From Micrasema longulum (lineage: Eukaryota; Arthropoda; Insecta; Trichoptera; Brachycentridae): a stretch of 64,000 bases of DNA. The position numbers were made by a program, and so were the translations under genes. Within the stretch, counting starts at the first letter, position 1. Each line of letters begins with the position of its first letter. The notes beneath the pieces were generated by a model, which worked only from the letters and a program-made list of their open reading frames with translations, did not search any database and had not been told where the DNA came from. Shown here in pieces: positions 22,139 to 31,969 of the stretch. Location of the stretch: NCBI GenBank assembly GCA_022494885.1, contig JAGVSM010002374.1, forward strand, positions 486,562 to 550,561. Reading direction: 5' to 3'.

Positions 22139-22800
22139 TTTTTTAAGTTTTGTGACAAGTTTGATGTCAACAATTATAGACCACCAATGTTATCCATTGT
22201 TCCGAAAATATTTGAATTTATTATAACAAAAAAAATAACACCTGTATTCAAAAATGTATTGATAGATCAACAACATGGATTTTGAGCAAAATAACTTGTG
22301 CTCTTGAAGACAGTCTTCAGGCTGATGTACTTTATACATACCTTTCTAAAGCTTTCAATTAAGGCAATCACACAATTCTTCTGGCTAAATTAAAAGCCGT
22401 TGGTAAAAAAAATCTTTTATTGGCTTATTTGTTATTTGTTTTGTAACATATATAAAAGATAATTATAGCTATGGGTTATCCAAATAAATCAAATAAAATA
22501 AAATAAATAAATAAATAAAATTGTAATCTTTCAAGTCTTACCTAAGTAAGAGAAAACAGTTGATTAAAATTATAAAACCTTGTCTTCTCTAATCACTGTT
22601 TCTTCTGGAGTACCTCAAAGAGCCCACCTTGCTCCATTATTATTTAATATTTTTAAAAATGATTTTATCAATGTTTTTCAAAATACCAAATTTTGACATT
22701 TTGCTGATGACAACAAGATACTTAAAATTTGCTATTTATCAAATCTTCTAAGAGCAACTTTTGCTTTTATGCCCCAATGTCCAAAATGTGTAGATATTTT
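22139..22800 (+). pseudogene. Jockey-like LINE reverse transcriptase remnant
   Basis: Broken frames in order: NYRPPMLSIVPKIFEFII (N-terminal RT block), LIDQQHGF, VLYTYLSKAFN then NHTILLAKLKAVG, SYLSKRKQLIK, SSGVPQRAHLAPLLFNIF (SGVPQGS.LGPLLF block) and HFADDNKILKI (catalytic FADD). Stops and frameshifts throughout. An AT-rich insertion ending 'aaataaataaataaataaaa' (about 22440-22530) splits it and looks like the tail of another retroelement. Confidence 0.7.
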
Positions 22801-23282
22801 TTTTAGATCAAATAAAAAATTAACTCAAATTTTATGAATCCTTTCTCATTGTATAGTGCTGTCAAATCATGTCACAAAGTTACGAGTATATATTTTTATG
22901 TGTACGGAAATTCAAGTTTACAATCTCGATAATTACCTTATCGTCTCTTTGTTATATATATACAGAATTTGCCATGCAAATCAGAAATATAGTTATACAA
23001 CGCCAACGGTACAATTAACATTTTACTACTAAACTCATAATATATATTATCTTAGAAGTGTGTGATATGTTTCGGTGAGTGATAGAACACTGCATCGATA
23101 AATAGTATTTACTATTTTGATTTTTTTAAATTTGCACAACAGGCCAGGAGGCCAAATCACGGTAGTGACTTGCAGATTTTTTGGGGTCAAAGACCAGACC
23201 ACACGTGCTAAACGGTTTTACCTGAAATATAGAGCAACGTTTGAAGAAGCAACTCAGAATTCTATATAAAATACAATTCATC
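22801..23282. other. AT-rich interval with a SINE D scrap
   Basis: At about 23130-23170 'gcacaacaggccaggaggcc' resembles the end of SINE D. No other support. Confidence 0.4.
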
Positions 23283-23675
23283 ATAATAAAATAAATAAAA
23301 CAACTTTGTTTTCAACCACTAACTTTTTTTTTTCCACCGACCGGTTTCAAAGCAAACAAGCTTCTTCGTCAAGATTTACATAACAAATGAATTAATTCCT
23401 ATTTTATTTTTATCATGTTCACCAAATACTACACGTAGACCCGATAAATCAGGTCTTTTTTTCCTTACAAGGGTGGTAATTTGATATCAATATTTTCGAA
23501 GCTAGACAGGAGAGGACTAAAAGAAATATAGTTTGTTTGGTTATTAATTTTTTTTTCTTATTGTGAGTCACCTTTAAAAAAAAAAAAAAAAAATTAGCGG
23601 ATAAAAACAAAGTTGTTTTATTTATTTTATTAAAATGAATTACCACAAAGTTAGTGCTTCAAATATAAACTTTAC
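23283..23675. repeat. Repeat H, inverted-end element with hammerhead-like core
   Basis: Ends 'aataaaacaactttgttttc' (23289 on) and its reverse complement (23601-23631). Inside, on the minus strand, 23377-23341 reads TTGACGA, an AAGC...GCTT hairpin, then GAAACCGGTC. This has the same layout as in the foldback at 7137-7373. A second copy is at 28335-28530. The family looks like the terminal repeats of Penelope-like elements, which is inference. Confidence 0.6.
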
Positions 23676-24059
23676 AATTCATCATATTCTGCAAGAACAA
23701 AAGTATTGCACATAAAACATCCGTCCACATAAGAGCAATGTCACGGTTTACATTAACTTCATTCCCACCGGGACATAAAGAACAAAAGAACGCGGCCTGT
23801 AAAGAGACGACAGGGCGTGGTAATGTCAGTCAGATAAACAAATTTAGCTCAAATCAGTTATGTAATTTCAACGTGTAGTCATAGTGCAGTAAGTTCAACT
23901 CATCATCCCCGTTACTCTCGCGCTTCACAACAAAGTTCCGTATATTTATTCACCATGAAATAAATCAACGTTGAACGCTTACGCCACGCCATTTCTTCTG
24001 CCAATCTCCAACCGGGGTAGGAGTTCAACCTTTCATCAATACCAAAATCCCACAGCTTA
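23676..24059. other. Unassigned interval
   Basis: More balanced composition than the surroundings, no recognised gene or repeat. Confidence 0.35.
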
Positions 24060-24181
24060 CTGGGCAAAAAACCCCGGCTTCAGACAAATCACATTAAGTT
24101 GTTGTGCTCTCACCGGGAATCGAGCTTGGATCCTACCTTGCGTAAGTCAAGCATCTTAGCTACCAAACCACGGAGACTCCC
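24060..24181 (-). mobile_element. SINE D-type head, minus strand
   Basis: Reverse complement gives a tRNA-like head (start at about 24181, 'gggagtctccgtggt') with B box in 'caccgggaatcgagcttgg' on the plus strand. Similar in layout to 42990-43150. Confidence 0.5.
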
Positions 24182-24269
24182 ACAATAGAAAAAACATTTT
24201 AATCAAAAACGAAATCAGTAAAAAGATATAATAAAATGAAAAAAAATTATAAATTATATTTTCGACGTA

Positions 24270-24345
24270 TTGAAGTGGGAGGAGGCGAGAGTGCTGGCTA
24301 GCAATAGGGCCACCTGGAGACATCTGGCGATGTACATAACCTTAA
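24270..24345 (+). pseudogene. LINE C-terminal fragment
   Basis: A 23-residue reading (WEEARVLASNRATWRHLA...) resembles the W..AR.LA.DR..WR block at the end of RTE-like ORF2. A sister fragment lies reversed at 25440-25340, and the start of the block also appears at 51385-51410. Confidence 0.45.
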
Positions 24346-24480
24346 CTTAAGAATGGATGTGGAAATGAAAACATTTCAATCTTGGTTTAATGTTAATAAA
24401 AAAACGACGTCTCTGACTTGTGATTGTTGATTTGTTTTTAGGATAAATCATGATTTTATAGTAACTTTACAATATTCAGT

Positions 24481-24665
24481 AGACAGGCGCCATAGCTCAG
24501 TTGGTTAAACGGCCAACTGTGAAACTGGCGTCGTGGGTTCGATTCCTGTGAGTTGCAAGAAAAAAATTCTACAAATATTTTTTCTCAACTGGTCTGAGTG
24601 TTGTGTTATATTATTCATAACTTCCTTCTATATTCTTTCTTAACCACCCGCTAATAAGCCTCTAG
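24481..24665 (+). mobile_element. SINE C, tRNA-headed
   Basis: Head 24487-24552 has an A box ('tagctcagttgg') and a B box ('gggttcgattcc'). The anticodon and T stems do not pair properly, so it is not a working tRNA. The body ('caactggtctgagtgttgtg', 'ttccttctatattcttt', 'aataagcctc') recurs at 57985-58110. Confidence 0.65.
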
Positions 24666-24679
24666 TCTAAAATAGAGGC

Positions 24680-24825
24680 CTATCATCATCATCATCATTC
24701 CCTTTCCGCACCTAATGGTGCATAGGGCATTGCATTGATGCACCATTCAAAGCGTATCTTGGTCATTGTTACATCAAGGTAAGATGATCAGTCTTACGCT
24801 TCAGGTGCCAGTCTAGAGACTATGA
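24680..24825 (-). mobile_element. SINE A copy, 3' part
   Basis: Begins with an ATC run (24681-24697), then 'ccctttccgcacctaatgg', 'gatgatcagtcttacgctt'. It stops before the tRNA head, so it is 5'-truncated. Confidence 0.8.
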
Positions 24826-25339
24826 AATAAACGTTGTTATGCCAAAAGCAGCTAACCCTAGAAAAGTGAAACTGAGATAATAGCGCCCCTGTGAAAATAG
24901 TGAATAATCAAATCAAAACGACAGTTGGAATGTTTTTGAGTTTGAAAAATAATAAAATATCAATACATATTTTTTTTTAGTACAAATAAGAATTTAGTGA
25001 TGTATTTGACCAGTTTTAATGATTTTTAAATTACAGTAAGATTTTTCCAGTGCAGTAGGTGTTTTCTGCAAATTAAGAAATGCCGTTTTTTGACAAAAAC
25101 CGTCTGCCTGTTTTTAGCGGAACATATGTAAAACAGGTGCGTTCAGTGACTTTTATTAGTGAGTATACTGACACAAATAATCATGTTCTTAATTTTAGTA
25201 GGTTTATTCAGAAATATGTTATACGCTTTATAAGTTGCCCATTAGAATGATAATAATGAATAGTTGACAATCAATAAATTGACGGAGCACAGGCGCGTCT
25301 AGAGGTGAAGCTGTAATTTTTCTTATTTCTTTCTACTTT
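24826..25339. other. AT-rich interval, nothing recognised
   Basis: No supported feature. Confidence 0.4.
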
Positions 25340-25440
25340 TTCCACTGCATGTGGACATCACCAGACGCCTCCGGGAGGCCTTATCGTTAGCCAGCACTCT
25401 CGTCAATTTTGCGTCTCTTAACTCCATAGAATAAAGCTGA
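25340..25440 (-). pseudogene. LINE C-terminal fragment
   Basis: Minus-strand DNA matches 24270-24345 ('cgagagtgctggcta', 'ggaggcgtctggtgatg'). The translation is degraded. Confidence 0.45.
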
Positions 25441-26134
25441 AAGTTCGCTATTGATGGTCTTCCAGGACGGTCCCCGTAGGTGTGAAAAGAAGATAAACAA
25501 TATAAACATCAAAACACCTAAAACAAGACCCGAGACAATCGTTCTTAAATTTGGGCCAAGTGTCAGTAATGTGCTACTTCAAACTTTATGATGAACGTTA
25601 TTAGAGTCGTTTTTTCTTTGAACGACACAAGTTAGATGCTTCTTATCTCTCCGAGTCTCGAAAGAGAAATCTAAAACCTTATGAACCTAAAGTGCGTTCG
25701 CGAAAATTTGGACAATTGCTATGGGAACTAGACGCAACTCGACAACCAGCATCCCGCGTATACAACACATACTATCATGAAAAAGATACCTAAATATTCA
25801 GTACGTACGTTGATATGAAAAATACGCATAATATGTAGCTGGGTAAATAAATATACTAAAGCTATTGTTTGAATCGCGTGCACCCGAACGTTCTCAATGA
25901 GAATTATAGGAATACATATTTGAAGGTTTTATTTCGTATTTATGAAATATTTTTTGTAAAATTCATGTTATTTTTTAATTTTCAAGGGATGTGCCGCATC
26001 CACAGTATCTATGGACGGAACGCGCCTGATGTAGAAATGACCTTACCGCACCCAAATACATTAACATATCATGTTTTCAAAACTATGGACTGCCTGCTTT
26101 CTGCGTGACTACGTTCAAATATTCTTATGTGGAA
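25441..26134. other. Unassigned interval
   Basis: A stretch at about 25625-25765 reads open in one plus frame but has no recognised motif. Otherwise nothing. Confidence 0.35.
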
Positions 26135-26236
26135 ACGCCCTATAAATAAATATTTCATATTAATCAAGTCGGGAATCGAACCCGAGACCTCTTGCGTGGT
26201 AAGCCAACGCGCTGACCAATACACCAAGAGGCCGAA
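26135..26236 (-). mobile_element. SINE A, tRNA-like head only
   Basis: Well kept head on the minus strand: B box complement 'gggaatcgaacccgagacc' at 26171-26189, A-box region ending at 'ccaagaggccg' (26225-26235). Confidence 0.8.
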
Positions 26237-26385
26237 TAGAGGTTTAGCGATTTATTACTTTAAAAATAAAAAATGCATCAACGCACAGGTATTGAGGGAA
26301 AATGTATATTTCTCGTTCCATAATACACATTTTCTTCTATGAGAACGAACTTCGTCAAATGCAGCCGAGCGGAGTGAAATCTGAG

Positions 26386-26393
26386 TATAAAAT
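26386..26393 (+). promoter_or_regulatory. TATA box of the histidine-rich gene
   Basis: TATAAAAT lies 98 bp upstream of the ATG at 26484. With the usual 25-30 bp spacing, transcription would start near 26416-26420, giving a leader of about 65 nt. I see no strong initiator motif. Confidence 0.5.
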
Positions 26394-26483
26394 CCCATAT
26401 ATGAAAACAAAGGCTACCACAAGACAATTTGCTTTCTACCCGAGCACACGCGGTACAGACATAACCTCGACAAGACGGTTACC

Positions 26484-26495
26484 ATGAGAATATTT
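26484..26495 (+). CDS. Exon 1 of secreted histidine-rich protein gene
   Basis: Twelve coding bases, ATG AGA ATA TTT (MRIF), followed at once by the consensus donor GTAAGT at 26496-26501. The ATG has A at -3 (acc before ATG), a good insect start context, and a TATA box sits 98 bp upstream. Splicing to the acceptor at 30947-30948 is in phase 0 and yields MRIFICLVTLAVVTATPA, a proper signal peptide: charged start, hydrophobic core, small residues before the cleavage point. A first coding exon of about four residues is typical of insect cuticle and other small secreted protein genes. This exon is inferred from these coincidences, not from transcript data. Confidence 0.65.
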
Positions 26496-26959
26496 GTAAG
26501 TGCAATATAATTACATCGAAATTAATACAATTATTTTAAAACTCAATCAAAATACACCAAAGGCGTAAATAATGTGATAATAATATTGAAAATTTCAAAT
26601 AATTAAAGCAGATAAGTGTTTTTAGTGAAAGCTTGCATAACAGTGTTCCCATGACGTGTGTTAATTCTATAAGTGTTGTATATGTATTTTTTGAAATATT
26701 AATTACTAGTGGCATTTACTCGAACATTGATCAAAACATACGCCAGTAAAACGGTTTTTAGCCATTTAAATATATAATATATATAAAATGACATTTTTAT
26801 TAAATGGGAGTGCCAAAATCGATTTTTGGTCAAAAAACCTTTAATTTTTGACCTATTATTCAACTTTTAAAAAAAATCCTATCTTAACGTTCTGCATGTA
26901 CATTTTTCGTTCAATTTTTTTCAACAAAAAAATATTTTATATAGGGACTTTGAAAATAT

Positions 26960-27073
26960 TGTAGTGTGAAAACATCCTTTCAAAAAACATTTCACATCAA
27001 CCATGACGGGAATCGAACCCGAGACCTCTTGCATGGTAGGCAAACGCGCTGACCATTACACCACGAGGCCGAC
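26960..27073 (-). mobile_element. SINE A, head and start of body
   Basis: Minus strand. Intact head ('gaatcgaacccgagacc' complement of B box at 27010, 'taccaccacgaggccg'-type end at about 27070) and 'cacactacaatattt'-type body. 3' part missing. Confidence 0.8.
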
Positions 27074-27783
27074 AAATGATTTTATGATTTTTTACTAATC
27101 GCTTATTATTATTCACGTGGTTTACTGATTTCTATTTTAGATCAGTCGACGAGAAACTTGTGAGGCGTTCACTTTTAATCAAGTTTATCTCGTTGCGGTC
27201 AGGGTAGGATGTTACAAGTGAAAATTATGCAGCCAAGTGTGGAACTTTTGACGCTTTCTAGTGCATCTTGATTCAGATTTAAAATGTTTTCTTGTTTTTG
27301 TAAACAAATCAAAATGAATACGCTTTATGGGTGTTTATCTCTTTTTATTTAAATGATTTCAATGTTAAAATATCAAGATATCAAAAAGGTTTCGAGTTTA
27401 AGTTTAATGATCATTTGTTTTGGTTGTTGGTTTTGACACTCTCACAACTTTCGATATTGACCTCGATATTTCATGACATTGGTCGTAAGGAGTCAGAAAG
27501 TTTGATGCATGTCGTGTATTGGAAATTCTTACTGGATGGTAAAAATATAATAAAGAGAAATAAAAGAAGTAATATTGAGAAAAAAAAAATTGAATGTATG
27601 TATTTTTTGAATAATTATCTTACATTTATGTTATGATTATATTTTCCGCGATCTGGCAACATTAAGCGACGACTTCACGCATGTGCGCGATGAAAATGGG
27701 ACAAAGTTAGGGGTTTTTATGACACAGTCCGATGTATTCAAATATGATTCTATGTTCCTTCTACACTTTAAAAAAAAAATATG

Positions 27784-27953
27784 AGCGTTCTTATAATTTA
27801 CCCTAATATTTCAATTTTGGTGGCCATTTTCAACAAGTTGTAAGTAACTAACTATTAGAAAATGGGAACCAAGTTGGGGTAGAGTGGGATTCGAACCACG
27901 GACCTTTAATCTGTGAGTCCGAGACACTAGCCACGGGACCACAACCCGATTCA
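27784..27953 (-). mobile_element. SINE B copy
   Basis: Minus strand: starts near 27953 with a tRNA-like head ('gtggctagtgtctcgga', B box within 'gtggttcgaatcccac'), then 'aacttggttcccattttc'. It matches 38294-38457 along its whole length, which defines the family. Confidence 0.75.
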
Positions 27954-27972
27954 TATATTTGTATACATATTG

Positions 27973-28242
27973 TCGGCCTCGTGGTGTAATGTTCAGCACG
28001 TTTGACTACCATGCAAGAGGTCTCGGGTTAGATTCCCGATATGGTTGACATGAAACATTTATTTAAAAGGGTGTTTTCACATTAAAATATTTCATAGTCC
28101 CTTGACTGGTACCTGAGGCGTAAGATTGATCATCTTACCGTCATGTAACAAAAAATGATCAAGATACGCTGCGATTGGTGTACCAATGCAGTACCCTATG
28201 CACCATTAGGTGCGGAAAGGAAATGATGATGATGTTGATGAT
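27973..28242 (+). mobile_element. SINE A, full-length copy
   Basis: Best model for the family. Head 'ggcctcgtggtgtaatg' with B box (one base changed, 'gggttagattcc'), body 'aaagggtgttttcacatt', 'gactggtacctgaggcg', 3' block 'gcaccattaggtgcgg', tail ATG run at 28223-28241. Confidence 0.9.
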
Positions 28243-28334
28243 ATATTTTGTAGCAAGTTTGTATTGTATATGTCTCTTCAATCTTTAAAGTAAATACCTT
28301 GTAAACGATTATATATTACAAAGTAATTGCTTAT

Positions 28335-28530
28335 ATAAATTTTGTATTTGAAGCGCTAACTTTGTGTTTATTGATTATAATAAAATAAGAAAAACAACTT
28401 TGTTTTTAACCACTGTTTTTTTCCACCAACCGATTGAAACGCTAAACAAGCTTCTTTCTCAAGTTAAGTAAACATAAAAATAAATAATTAGGGTTAAAAA
28501 CAAAGTTCTTTTATTTATTTTATTAATGTA
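28335..28530. repeat. Repeat H, second copy
   Basis: Ends 'aaaaacaactttgtttttaa' and, inverted, 'ttaaaaacaaagttc' (28495 on). Core on the minus strand (28463-28423) is a decayed version of that at 23377-23341 ('aagcttgtttagcg'). Outer flank 'tttgaagcgctaactttgtg' matches the reverse of 23640-23670. Confidence 0.6.
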
Positions 28531-28689
28531 ATTGCTTTGCTTAAAACGGGGTATGTATTTTTGTAAACTAGTCAAAGTATCTAAAAAAAAAAAACGTTTA
28601 GGAAGTCAAACTGTAAATCCATTTGAATGAATATTTAATTTATGTCGTATAATAACTACAATCGTAATTAGTATCATGATTAATTTACC

Positions 28690-28730
28690 TCACCAACTGG
28701 TGCATAGGGGACTGCATTGCAGTGGTGAGC
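28690..28730 (-). mobile_element. SINE A scrap
   Basis: 'ccaactggtgcatagggg' and 'actgcattgcag' match the 3' block of SINE A in minus orientation. Confidence 0.5.
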
Positions 28731-28819
28731 CGTGATTTATTTTATGGGTAATCTACAAAATATGTTTATTAATTTGTGCCTACATACATATTATAAATGA
28801 CTGTTTTTCTGGGGTTCTA

Positions 28820-29850
28820 TGCAAATCAACTCAAACAACAATTATTGATTGTAGCGATTCTAACATTTTGCCCCATAATTTGTCCAAATTAAACATCTGG
28901 TGCCAACAATATAAATTGCAACTCAATATTAGCAAATGTCAAGCTATGAGATTCTTCAAAACAAATAATCCTATTTTATTTAATTATATGTTAAATCAAA
29001 TTAAAATTACTGATGTTTCTACCGTGAGCGATCTGGGTGTTTTGTTTGATTCGAAATTATTATTTAAAGAGCACATTATTAAAATATCTAACAAAGCATT
29101 AAAATTATTAGGATTTGTACTTAGAACAGAAAAAGATTTTAATAATATAATTACATTAAAATATCTTTACGCATCTCTAGTTAGGAGTCATCTGGATTAT
29201 AATTCTCCAATATGGTCACCTTATCAAATCACTTTCTCAGATTCTATTAAGAGAATTCCGAATAAGTTTATTAGATATATTAATTTTTAGATGGGTTTTT
29301 CTAGTGATCAATTAAATTATAACGAAATTCGAAGAACGTCGACCGATCTAACGATTTTATGTAAAATAATAAAACCAATGTTTGATAACCCTGGTCTACT
29401 GAAGTTAATTTCATTATATGTACCACCTAGGCTAAGCAAAACAAATGCAATATTTTATTGTCAAAATTCTCGAACGGTAGCTCAATATAACTCACCTATT
29501 GTTAGATTACAGAATACAGGGAATGAATATGCATCACATTTTGATATATTTATTTATCTCTGCCTAACTTAAAAAATAAAGTGACCAACATATTTTTATC
29601 AAAAAGAGTAAATTAGCTTCGGGAGCTTGAGTAAGAATAGTTATAATTTGATGGATCAATGTATTTTGTTATTTAATAATTACTTTAAAATATGTATGTA
29701 TTTCAAGTTATTTACAATATGTATAGTACGAGTATATTAATATATCATACTCGATTTTATTTTATTTTATTTTTAAGCACTCTTTTTTCTTTAAACCACA
29801 TTTATGTAAATGGCAGAAATGCAGCATATAAATAAATAAAATAAAAGTAA
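28820..29850 (+). mobile_element. Jockey-like LINE, RT C-terminal half and 3' UTR
   Basis: Open frame up to 29290: LNIWCQQYKLQLNISKCQ (thumb start, LN..KC motif), VSDLGVLFDSKLLFKEHI (the DLGV..D block), LGFVLRTEKDF, LVRSHLDYNSPIWSPY, IPNKFIRYI. One stop (29288-29290) then the same frame continues 29291-29572: NEIRRTSTDLTILCKII, NPGLLKLISLYVPPR, NSRTVAQYNSP. The 3' UTR runs to an 'aaataaataaaataaaa' tail at about 29830-29847. The catalytic half of the RT is not here (5' truncation). It is one of the less decayed LINEs in the window, and lies in the intron in sense orientation. Confidence 0.75.
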
Positions 29851-30362
29851 AATAATCAACCACGCGATAAACGTAGCTTTATTCTACACTATTTTGAGAT
29901 AATACTTGTAACAAATACCACAATGACATTTAGCAGTAACTATCAACACTGAGCACGGGCCGATTCCTTTTAAAATTAATTATGCCAAAAGCGGCCACTG
30001 CGAACGCCACATGTCCTATGTGATACATAATAGTATGTCAACGGTATTATTTCAAAGAAAAGTAGTCCTTCGGAAATAATGTTCGATATACTAGTTTCCA
30101 AATGAAGAATCTTCGAATAATGTAATGCAAGCTTCTTTTAGTACTAAAAAAGCTGACCTGGGTTAAGGGTGTAAAATATAGTGTACTTTTTGTCTGGACA
30201 AATAAGCTTAGATAATAAGCTTGTTTCATTGTTCACTGAGAACGGGCTGGGCGCTGGGCGCACATTATAGATATTTGTTTTAGGAAGATATAAACGATGG
30301 TGGTAATTTACATTAAGGTGATTCTAAAATTAATTTTTCATAGATTATTCTATAATTTATTT
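29851..30362. other. Intronic interval, nothing recognised
   Basis: No repeat or coding match that I can support. Confidence 0.4.
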
Positions 30363-30593
30363 AAATTTTACAAAACTTGGTTTTACGGAAACTTTACACT
30401 ATATTGATTGTAACAAATTCCATAACAACATAATTTCGGTTCTTTTCACAAAATGGTGTGCAAAACAAAAATTAAGACAAGTTATTTTTTGTTTTGTACA
30501 CCATTTTGTGAAAAGTACCTAAATTATATTGTTTTAGTATTTGTTACAACAAATATAGTGTAAAATTTCCGCAAACCAAGTTTTGTAAAATTT
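30363..30593. repeat. Foldback element in intron 1
   Basis: Arms 30363-30470 and 30484-30593 are imperfect reverse complements ('aaattttacaaaacttgg' against 'ccaagttttgtaaaattt'; 'cacaaaatggtgtgcaaaac' against 'gttttgtacaccattttgtg'). The short centre gives a potential hairpin of about 105 bp in the pre-mRNA, 355 bp before the acceptor. Confidence 0.75.
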
Positions 30594-30948
30594 ACATTGG
30601 AAATAAACGTAAAAATGACATTTTTCAATAAAAAATGATAAAAGCGCCATCTATGAATATTTTTTTTAATATTTTCGTTTACCTTAAATAACAATTATTT
30701 TATATATTTTCGCATTTATATATTTACTATAAAACAGTATTATCGAAAGTCAAATATAATGGTAAGCTGTGCATAATCGCTTATTTTGACGATTCGCCTC
30801 TGCTGCATTGGTACATCAAGCTCAGCGTGCCTCGATTAGTTTAAGTACTTTTCTAATCTAGTTACGAAAATTCATTACTATTACGGTAACGAGTTAAGTT
30901 TTTTTTTTAAATAATGATGATTAATGTGCAAATTCTTTTTATTTTCAG

Positions 30949-31497
30949 ATTTGTTTGGTGACGTTAGCAGTGGTTACTGCAACTCCAGCGCGGCACAGAA
31001 GAGGAGTCATTCACCAAGAAGAAGCTCAGGAAAAATCGGAAGAAGGTTCTTCCGGTTACCATCATGAAATCGAGCACGAACACGCAAAATCCCACCAGTC
31101 AATCAAATTCCACCACTTTCACCCGGTTCCAGTCTACGTGAAGAAAGAACACGCACACCTTTTGAAAGAACCACTGGAAAAAGGAGGATCTTCGCATAAG
31201 CTTAAACAAATCCACCCGAAAACGGAACACCAACACTCCTATGGACTGGTCCTGGAAAACCACGGGTACGATCACGGCATCCACGGGAGAGCGGAGGAGC
31301 AGGAGTTTGAAGGCCATCACGGTCCGGCGCAGGCCGCTGACGACGAAGGAGCATCCGAAGGTCATGGGTGGAGCCAGATCGAAGGGTCAGAAGGTGCACC
31401 GGCTTATGAAACTATGTATCTCCAGGAAGACGAGCATAATTACCAGCCAGAGCAATACCAACACTACAGTGGCTATGAAGCAGAAGGCGAAAAATGA
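30949..31497 (+). CDS. Exon 2 of secreted histidine-rich protein gene
   Basis: 182 codons and a TGA at 31495-31497, entered in phase 0 from the acceptor at 30947-30948. With exon 1 the product is 186 residues. Residues 1-18 form the signal peptide (cleavage likely after ATPA, before RHRR). The mature part is hydrophilic and holds 24 His, many in HH or EHEH pairs, plus many Glu and Gly. A central block, SIKFHHFHPVPVYVKKEHAH followed by SSHKLKQIHPKTEHQH, looks like the conserved heart of the protein. The C-terminal third is acidic and Tyr-rich. There is no chitin-binding R&R motif. Likely extracellular, perhaps cuticle-associated or metal-binding; the function is inference. Codon use is GC-richer than the surroundings, as expected of a host gene. 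No frameshift or in-frame stop. Confidence 0.8.
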   Translation: MCLVTLAVVTATPARHRRGVIHQEEAQEKSEEGSSGYHHEIEHEHAKSHQSIKFHHFHPVPVYVKKEHAHLLKEPLEKGGSSHKLKQIHPKTEHQHSYGLVLENHGYDHGIHGRAEEQEFEGHHGPAQAADDEGASEGHGWSQIEGSEGAPAYETMYLQEDEHNYQPEQYQHYSGYEAEGEK

Positions 31498-31731
31498 TAC
31501 TAACCCATATTTCAATCAACAACTACTGTTTTAATTAAAACTTTTTATTGATATTTTTGTTCCCCGTAAAAAAAACATAAAAAATAGTGATGCAAAATCA
31601 TTTGTCAAGAACTCTTTTATTTTCTGTTTTTTTTCGGTGGAATATTTACTAGACTGTTTTATTTTTTAATTTAATTTAAAAATATTTTTATTTGTTATTC
31701 TTGTGAAATGATCCCTTGATCTCCCATACAA

Positions 31732-31737
31732 AATAAA
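31732..31737 (+). promoter_or_regulatory. Poly(A) signal of histidine-rich gene
   Basis: AATAAA 235 bp after the stop codon, followed by T-rich sequence (31745-31790). It is the first canonical hexamer downstream. Confidence 0.55.
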
Positions 31738-31969
31738 TTATGTGTTTTTTTTTAAACTTACTGTTTATTTTTTATTTTTTTTGGTACTTCACCAGAATAC
31801 ATCATTCTTTATTTTATTTGAATTAACAATGTATTCCTTACTGGGAAAACCCCTGCCGAGGAACACAATTCAAAATTTAAGTTTGTTTATAAAAATTAAT
31901 TATAATTTGTCTTTCAAAAAATATTATGTTATATCAGTATTGAAGTAACATTTCAATATAAGGTGTATG

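Larger units (their letters stand above)
26496..30948 (+). other. Intron 1 of histidine-rich gene
   Basis: Donor GTAAGT at 26496, acceptor 'ttctttttattttcag' ending at 30948: 4453 bp, phase 0. It holds five SINE pieces (26960, 27784, 27973, 28690 and repeat H at 28335), a 1-kb Jockey-like LINE tail in the sense direction (28820-29850) and a foldback element (30363-30593). Confidence 0.6.

Noticed and set aside
24270..24345. Part of a Penelope-like GIY-YIG protein
   Set aside because: The W.EAR.LA.NR..WR pattern fits the end of RTE-like ORF2 better, and no GIY or YIG motif is seen.
24487..24552. tRNA gene (A and B boxes, GTG in the anticodon position)
   Set aside because: Anticodon and T stems do not pair, the acceptor stem is not complementary, and the body that follows recurs at 57985, so it is a SINE head.
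27331..27636. 101-codon plus-strand reading frame in the intron
   Set aside because: No recognisable domain, AT-driven composition (Phe/Ile/Lys/Asn), lies within the intron of the His-rich gene.
27973..28045. tRNA gene at the start of SINE A copies
   Set aside because: Same head in many copies followed by the same body and ATG tail; the B box is often mutated. These are SINEs.
31099..31534. Alternative frames over exon 2 on both strands
   Set aside because: Shadows of the histidine-rich frame; only that frame links to a signal peptide and an acceptor.
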